In this document: piece by piece, positions 60,733 through 64,000 of the stretch
How the letters are laid out: each line of letters begins with the position of its first letter
How positions within the stretch are numbered: the first letter of the stretch is position 1
Assembly (NCBI GenBank): GCA_041446545.1
Contig: JBGOEJ010000006.1
Coordinates: 72,080-136,079, forward strand
Reading direction: 5' to 3'
Length of the DNA stretch: 64,000 nt
Origin: Fervidibacter canadensis
Lineage (GTDB): Bacteria > Armatimonadota > Fervidibacteria > Fervidibacterales > Fervidibacteraceae
Notes under the pieces: model-generated
What the model saw: only the letters and a program-made list of their open reading frames with translations
Database searches by the model: none
Told to the model about the DNA's origin: nothing
Translations under genes and position numbers: made by a program

Positions 60733-60754
60733 TATTTTAGCGCATATCTCCCCC

Positions 60755-62095
60755 TCATTGTGGAGGCATTTCGTGTTTATTCAGAAGCAGGATGTATTCA
60801 AGCCTCAATCGGGCATAACCGCCCAAGATGGGACGGCGCAGCGCAACGGCTCGGTCAAAGCCGAATTCTGGAGCCCACTGCAGCAACCGCTGACAGAAAT
60901 CTGTCCGTTGGTCGCCGACAACGACATCGCCCAAAACGACGGCTGCCCAAGCGTTGGGCTTGAGCACCCTCGCCATTTCGGCGAGGGATTGACGCATGTC
61001 TCGGTCATACATGAAGAGGCGCTGTTTGCCGTGTCCTTTCAAACCGACCATCCTTTGTCGCAAAGTGTCCGTCGGCAAACCGAGATAGGTTAGCAAGTGC
61101 TCGTCGTTTTTCACATAGTCCAAAGCGATGCTGTATGGCGGCGAAGTGACAATCCCGCCGATACTTTGGTCAGGTAACGGCAGGGACAAGGCATCGCCAC
61201 AAATGACATGGGCTTCAGCAACGGGCATTTCCAGCATCTCACGAACGCGCCAAACACCCTCAAGGGTCTTCATGTATTCGGTCAGGTTTTCCTGCCAAAA
61301 ACCCTCCAAAGGTTTTGCTTTGCCAGTGCCTTGAAGGTAGGTGAAGTCAGAAAGGGCATGGAGGAAGATGAGCAGCAAAATGTTTCGCCACTCAATTGGC
61401 AAGTCCGCAAGCAGGTCTGGGAAAAGTTGTTCCCAAATTGCACAGGCAAGTTGCTTGCCATCAAAGGGAACAGGAGGCAATTGAAGCGGCGTCGGTTGCT
61501 CAAGTTGCTTTACGAAGCGCTCAAACACCTTGGGCAAGGGCAAGCGATGAATTGCTCGCCGAAAGGCTGGAAAGTCAATGGCAAGGGCTTGAACTTTAAC
61601 GAGCGAGACAAAACAAAGGGCAGGGTTGATTGCCAAACCTACGCTGGGAACATTCAAAGTGGCGCATTCAACCAAAGTCGTCCCAGAACCCACAAAGGGA
61701 TCAAGTGCGGTGTCCGTTTCCTTAACCCCCATGAAATTCAACAACGCCTTGACCATTTGCCCGTGAAACTTGCCTTTGTAAGGGTAGAACCAGTGGGTCA
61801 GATACTGGTTGCTTCGCCCAATTTGACCTTTGCCCTCAACGGCAGAGAGGAAAAAGTGCCAACTTTTTTCGCCAGCGACTTCCTCAAAGTAGGCGGTGCG
61901 CTTGCGGAAAGTTTCCAAATCGTCGTGAAAGCGGCTGAATTCCATCTTAGCCAATTGCAACTCATAGACCATGCTAACATCGTCAAAGAGTTTGAAGGTG
62001 ACTTGGCGGCTTAAACCGTCAGTCACCCACCCAAGGACATCAGCAATTTCCGCAAACGAAACTTCATTGGTCGGCAGAACGAACAGCCGCTCCAT
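60755..62095 (-). CDS. Second SPPY-type DNA methyltransferase
   Basis: 446 residues with AAGGTGAGGG upstream of ATG 62095. ALDPFVGSGTTLVECA, then TSPPYSIALDYVKND, the same motif order as the other methyltransferase but with little further similarity. A leading ~125 residues (VSFAEIADVLGWVTDGLSRQ) might be a target-recognition or HTH part. It begins 22 bp before the XcyI-type methyltransferase in transcription order. Perhaps the two modify different strands or sites, or one is a solitary methylase. Confidence 0.85.
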   Translation of the reverse strand: MERLFVLPTNEVSFAEIADVLGWVTDGLSRQVTFKLFDDVSMVYELQLAKMEFSRFHDDLETFRKRTAYFEEVAGEKSWHFFLSAVEGKGQIGRSNQYLTHWFYPYKGKFHGQMVKALLNFMGVKETDTALDPFVGSGTTLVECATLNVPSVGLAINPALCFVSLVKVQALAIDFPAFRRAIHRLPLPKVFERFVKQLEQPTPLQLPPVPFDGKQLACAIWEQLFPDLLADLPIEWRNILLLIFLHALSDFTYLQGTGKAKPLEGFWQENLTEYMKTLEGVWRVREMLEMPVAEAHVICGDALSLPLPDQSIGGIVTSPPYSIALDYVKNDEHLLTYLGLPTDTLRQRMVGLKGHGKQRLFMYDRDMRQSLAEMARVLKPNAWAAVVLGDVVVGDQRTDFCQRLLQWAPEFGFDRAVALRRPILGGYARLRLEYILLLNKHEMPPQ

Positions 62096-62118
62096 GCTTC
62101 GCCCTCACCTTTTGTTAG

Positions 62119-63498
62119 TCAATCTCCCTTGTGCCTGTCAAGCAATTGCATAGGTAACCGTTCCAGTGCCTGTTTGACCTGCTCTGGGTCGTAGATGGCG
62201 TCCTCTAATTTGCCCTGCAAGTAGTCGTCGTAGGCTTGTAAGTCTAAGTAGCCGTGACCGCAATAGTTAAAGGCAATGACTTTCGCTTCGCCTGTCTCTT
62301 TGCACTTAAGGGCTTCGTCAATGGCGGCGCGGATGGCGTGAGCGGCTTCAGGTGCGGGCACTAACCCTTCCACACGGGCGAAAAGCAATGCCGCTTCAAA
62401 GACGGTCAGTTGCGGATAGGCGATCGCTTCAATGATTCCCGCATCGTAAAGCAAACTGACCAGCGGTGCCATCCCATGGTAACGCAAACCACCTGCGTGG
62501 ATTTTCGGCGGGACAAAAGTGTGACCGAGGGTGTGCATCTTCAAGAGCGGCGTCATGCCCGCAGTGTCGCCGAAATCGTAGGTGTAAACACCCTCAGTCA
62601 GGCTCGGTGCCGCCTTCGGTTCAACGGCGATAACACGCAAGTTCGGCTTGTCACCCGCCAATTTGTCGGCGATAAAAGGAAAAGTGAACCCAGAAAAGTT
62701 GCTTCCGCCGCCGACGCAGCCGATGAGGATATCGGGATAGATGCCCAGTTGCTCAAACTGCCTTTTTGCTTCCAGCCCAATGATGGTTTGGTGCAAAAGG
62801 ACATGGTTGAGGACACTTCCCAGCGAATATTTCGTGTCGTCATGGTTCACAGCGTCTTCAACGGCTTCACTGATGGCAATGCCCAGACTGCCGGGCGAGT
62901 CTGGATTTTCAGCAAGAATTTTTCGCCCAGCGTTTGTTCGGTCTGTGGGACTTGGGAAAACTTCAGCGCCCCATGTTTCCATCAAAACGCGCCGATAAGG
63001 CTTTTGTTGGTAACTGACCTTGACCATGTAGACGGTGCATTGAAGCCCAAACAGGCAGGTAGCGAAAGCGAGAGCGCTTCCCCATTGCCCCGCTCCTGTT
63101 TCTGTCGTCAGGCGCTTGACGCCCGCGATCTTGTTGTAGTAAGCCTGAGCGACAGCAGTGTTGGGTTTATGGCTGCCAGCAGGTGAGAGGCTTTCGTTTT
63201 TAAACCAGATTTGGGCAGGTGTGCCCAAGTATTGCTCCAACCGCTTTGCCCGCTGCAACGGTGTCGGTCGCCATAAAGCGTAAATGTCAAGCACCTCTTC
63301 AGGGATGTCAATCCATCGTTGCGGCGAAACTTCTTGCTCAATGAGCGGTTCAGGGAAAATCGGCAGCAAATCTTCAGGCGACACAGGTTGCTTCGTTGCT
63401 GGGTGAATAACTGGCGGCAAGGGTTTGGGCAAGTCAGCCAGAATGTTATACCATTGACGCGGCAACTCCCTCGGCGACAGAAGCACTTTCTCCGCCAT
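62119..63498 (-). CDS. trpB2: Tryptophan synthase beta chain, TrpB2 type
   Basis: 459 residues from ATG 63498, ten bases after AGGAGGG. LSPAGSHKPNTA has the PLP Lys, TETGAGQWGSALA the next loop, and GCVGGGSNFSGF the phosphate site. WRPTPLQRAKRLEQYLG and LHAGGLRYHGM near residue 330 are TrpB2 markers (TIGR01415). TrpB2 makes tryptophan from indole and serine, often independent of TrpA. It is common in archaea and thermophiles. No trp genes are adjacent. Confidence 0.95.
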   Translation of the reverse strand: MAEKVLLSPRELPRQWYNILADLPKPLPPVIHPATKQPVSPEDLLPIFPEPLIEQEVSPQRWIDIPEEVLDIYALWRPTPLQRAKRLEQYLGTPAQIWFKNESLSPAGSHKPNTAVAQAYYNKIAGVKRLTTETGAGQWGSALAFATCLFGLQCTVYMVKVSYQQKPYRRVLMETWGAEVFPSPTDRTNAGRKILAENPDSPGSLGIAISEAVEDAVNHDDTKYSLGSVLNHVLLHQTIIGLEAKRQFEQLGIYPDILIGCVGGGSNFSGFTFPFIADKLAGDKPNLRVIAVEPKAAPSLTEGVYTYDFGDTAGMTPLLKMHTLGHTFVPPKIHAGGLRYHGMAPLVSLLYDAGIIEAIAYPQLTVFEAALLFARVEGLVPAPEAAHAIRAAIDEALKCKETGEAKVIAFNYCGHGYLDLQAYDDYLQGKLEDAIYDPEQVKQALERLPMQLLDRHKGD

Positions 63499-63528
63499 CA
63501 GAAACAATCCCTCCTTGGCGTTGGATTT

Positions 63529-63834
63529 TTAACGGCTTGCAAGACGACGATAGACTTCGTCATGTTTTCCGATGAATTGGATTGTGATGCGATGCCTTTC
63601 GCGGTCAAGCAAGTAAAGGATGCGAAATTGACCCACATGCAGGCTATACTCTGGGTGACCAGTCATCTTTTCGTGCTTTATTGAGTCGGCGTTCTCTGCC
63701 AACCATTGAATTTTGCTCAAGACATCTTGGCGGTCTTTTTGCGGGATGCTTTTGAGGTCTTTGCGCGCACGGTTCGTGAAGATGACCTCGTAAACTTTCC
63801 CTTGCTTGCCAATTCCCGCTTGATTTCGTCCCAT
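63529..63834 (-). CDS. RelE/ParE-family toxin
   Basis: 101 residues. ATG 63834 is behind GGGAGGA at eight bases and lies inside the antitoxin reading frame. YEVIFTNRARKDLKSIPQKDRQDVLSKI in halves, and HVGQFRILYLLDRERHRITIQFIGKHDEVYR in parts, are the RelE core with the last His/Tyr region. It cleaves mRNA at the ribosome. The first ~14 residues overlap the partner gene in another phase. Confidence 0.88.
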   Translation of the reverse strand: MGRNQAGIGKQGKVYEVIFTNRARKDLKSIPQKDRQDVLSKIQWLAENADSIKHEKMTGHPEYSLHVGQFRILYLLDRERHRITIQFIGKHDEVYRRLASR

Positions 63835-64000
63835 GTGTAAATCCTCCCAGCCTCAATATCCTTTCGCGCTTCTTCCAGCCTCCTCAGTCCCTCTTCGGTC
63901 AGTTCGTAATCGCTGTAGTAAGCCTTGACGCCATTTTCGTCAATGAAGCAAGCCTTCAACTCGCTCGGCATCTTGTCGGGATGTCGTTCAAGGTAGCGAG
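63717..64000 (-). CDS. RelB-like antitoxin (5' end beyond window)
   Basis: The frame is open from the right edge (no stop up to 64000) and ends at 63717; an ATG is at 63971. DENGVKAYYSDYELTEEGLRRLEEARKDIEAGRIYTWDEIKREL, in pieces, is typical of the helical antitoxins encoded with RelE/ParE. After KREL the C-terminus is Ser/Arg/Lys-rich and overlaps the toxin gene by 118 bp. Antitoxin binds toxin and represses the operon. Its true start is not visible. Confidence 0.75.
   Translation of the reverse strand, partial: RYLERHPDKMPSELKACFIDENGVKAYYSDYELTEEGLRRLEEARKDIEAGRIYTWDEIKRELASKGKFTRSSSRTVRAKTSKASRKKTAKMS

Noticed and set aside
1..64000. tRNA and rRNA genes
   Set aside because: I saw no T-loop (GTTCRANNC) plus acceptor pairing in the gaps and no rRNA-like sequence; a tRNAscan would settle it.

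Overview
The window comes from a thermophilic or hyperthermophilic bacterium with moderately GC-rich DNA. The strongest sign is a full-length reverse gyrase (40740-44276, minus strand). TrpB2-type tryptophan synthase beta, MraZ/RsmH/FtsL/FtsI, SepF, DivIVA, GreA and MenG are bacterial markers. The mix of polysaccharide-related enzymes, zinc-ribbon Ser/Thr kinases and Tat-exported sugar-type enzymes fits an Armatimonadota-related lineage such as Fervidibacteria, but that assignment is inference. Genes are tightly packed, mostly with strong AGGAGG-type ribosome sites, and several pairs overlap by TGATG or GTGA.

1-9.5 kb: a minus-strand catabolic set (glycerate kinase, sugar isomerase-like TIM barrel, RraA-like protein, exported protein running off the left edge). 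Then come two plus-strand Ser/Thr kinases, one with a SWIM zinc finger inside its catalytic domain and one with a membrane anchor and WD40 propeller, separated by a 12-bp tandem repeat and followed by a DUF4288-like protein. Two tandem Fe/Mn superoxide dismutases follow. 9.5-19 kb: a membrane protein, a sugar-binding ABC protein, Mrp/ApbC, and a shortened division and cell-wall cluster (mraZ-rsmH-ftsL-like-ftsI) with clear MraZ boxes. A bidirectional terminator, a 50-residue Cys-rich protein and a PhoPQ-related hydrolase close this region.

19-34 kb: greA-lysS, an ABC-2 permease, a small beta-carbonic-anhydrase-like protein, an MTA phosphorylase family gene, a YprB-type nuclease, pstB-phoU, a Gfo/Idh oxidoreductase, the sepF-yggT-divIVA group with yggS, a HAD phosphatase, larE, pepA, a cold-shock gene, menG, threonine dehydratase and moaB. 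34-47 kb: a tyrosine phosphatase, a frameshifted Tat-exported oxidoreductase, an LCP protein, cdsA, purB, a methyltransferase, reverse gyrase, glycerophosphodiesterase, argG and a 400-bp gene-free stretch with two perfect 15-bp long-range helices that looks like a structured RNA.

47-64 kb: yqeG, an orphan sugar permease, a half-size TauE-type protein, a TlpA-like thioredoxin whose first redox cysteine is an in-frame TGA followed by a SECIS-like hairpin (probable selenoprotein), and a rearranged glycan region (truncated SorC domain, GH38-like gene run into a BadF-type kinase fragment, phosphomannose-isomerase-like protein, second GH38-like gene). Next are an aminotransferase, a restriction-modification block (XcyI-like endonuclease and two SPPY methyltransferases), trpB2 and a RelBE-type pair at the right edge.

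The observations most worth pursuing are the TGA-containing thioredoxin, the SWIM-split kinase, the structured intergenic RNA and the GH38/kinase junction.
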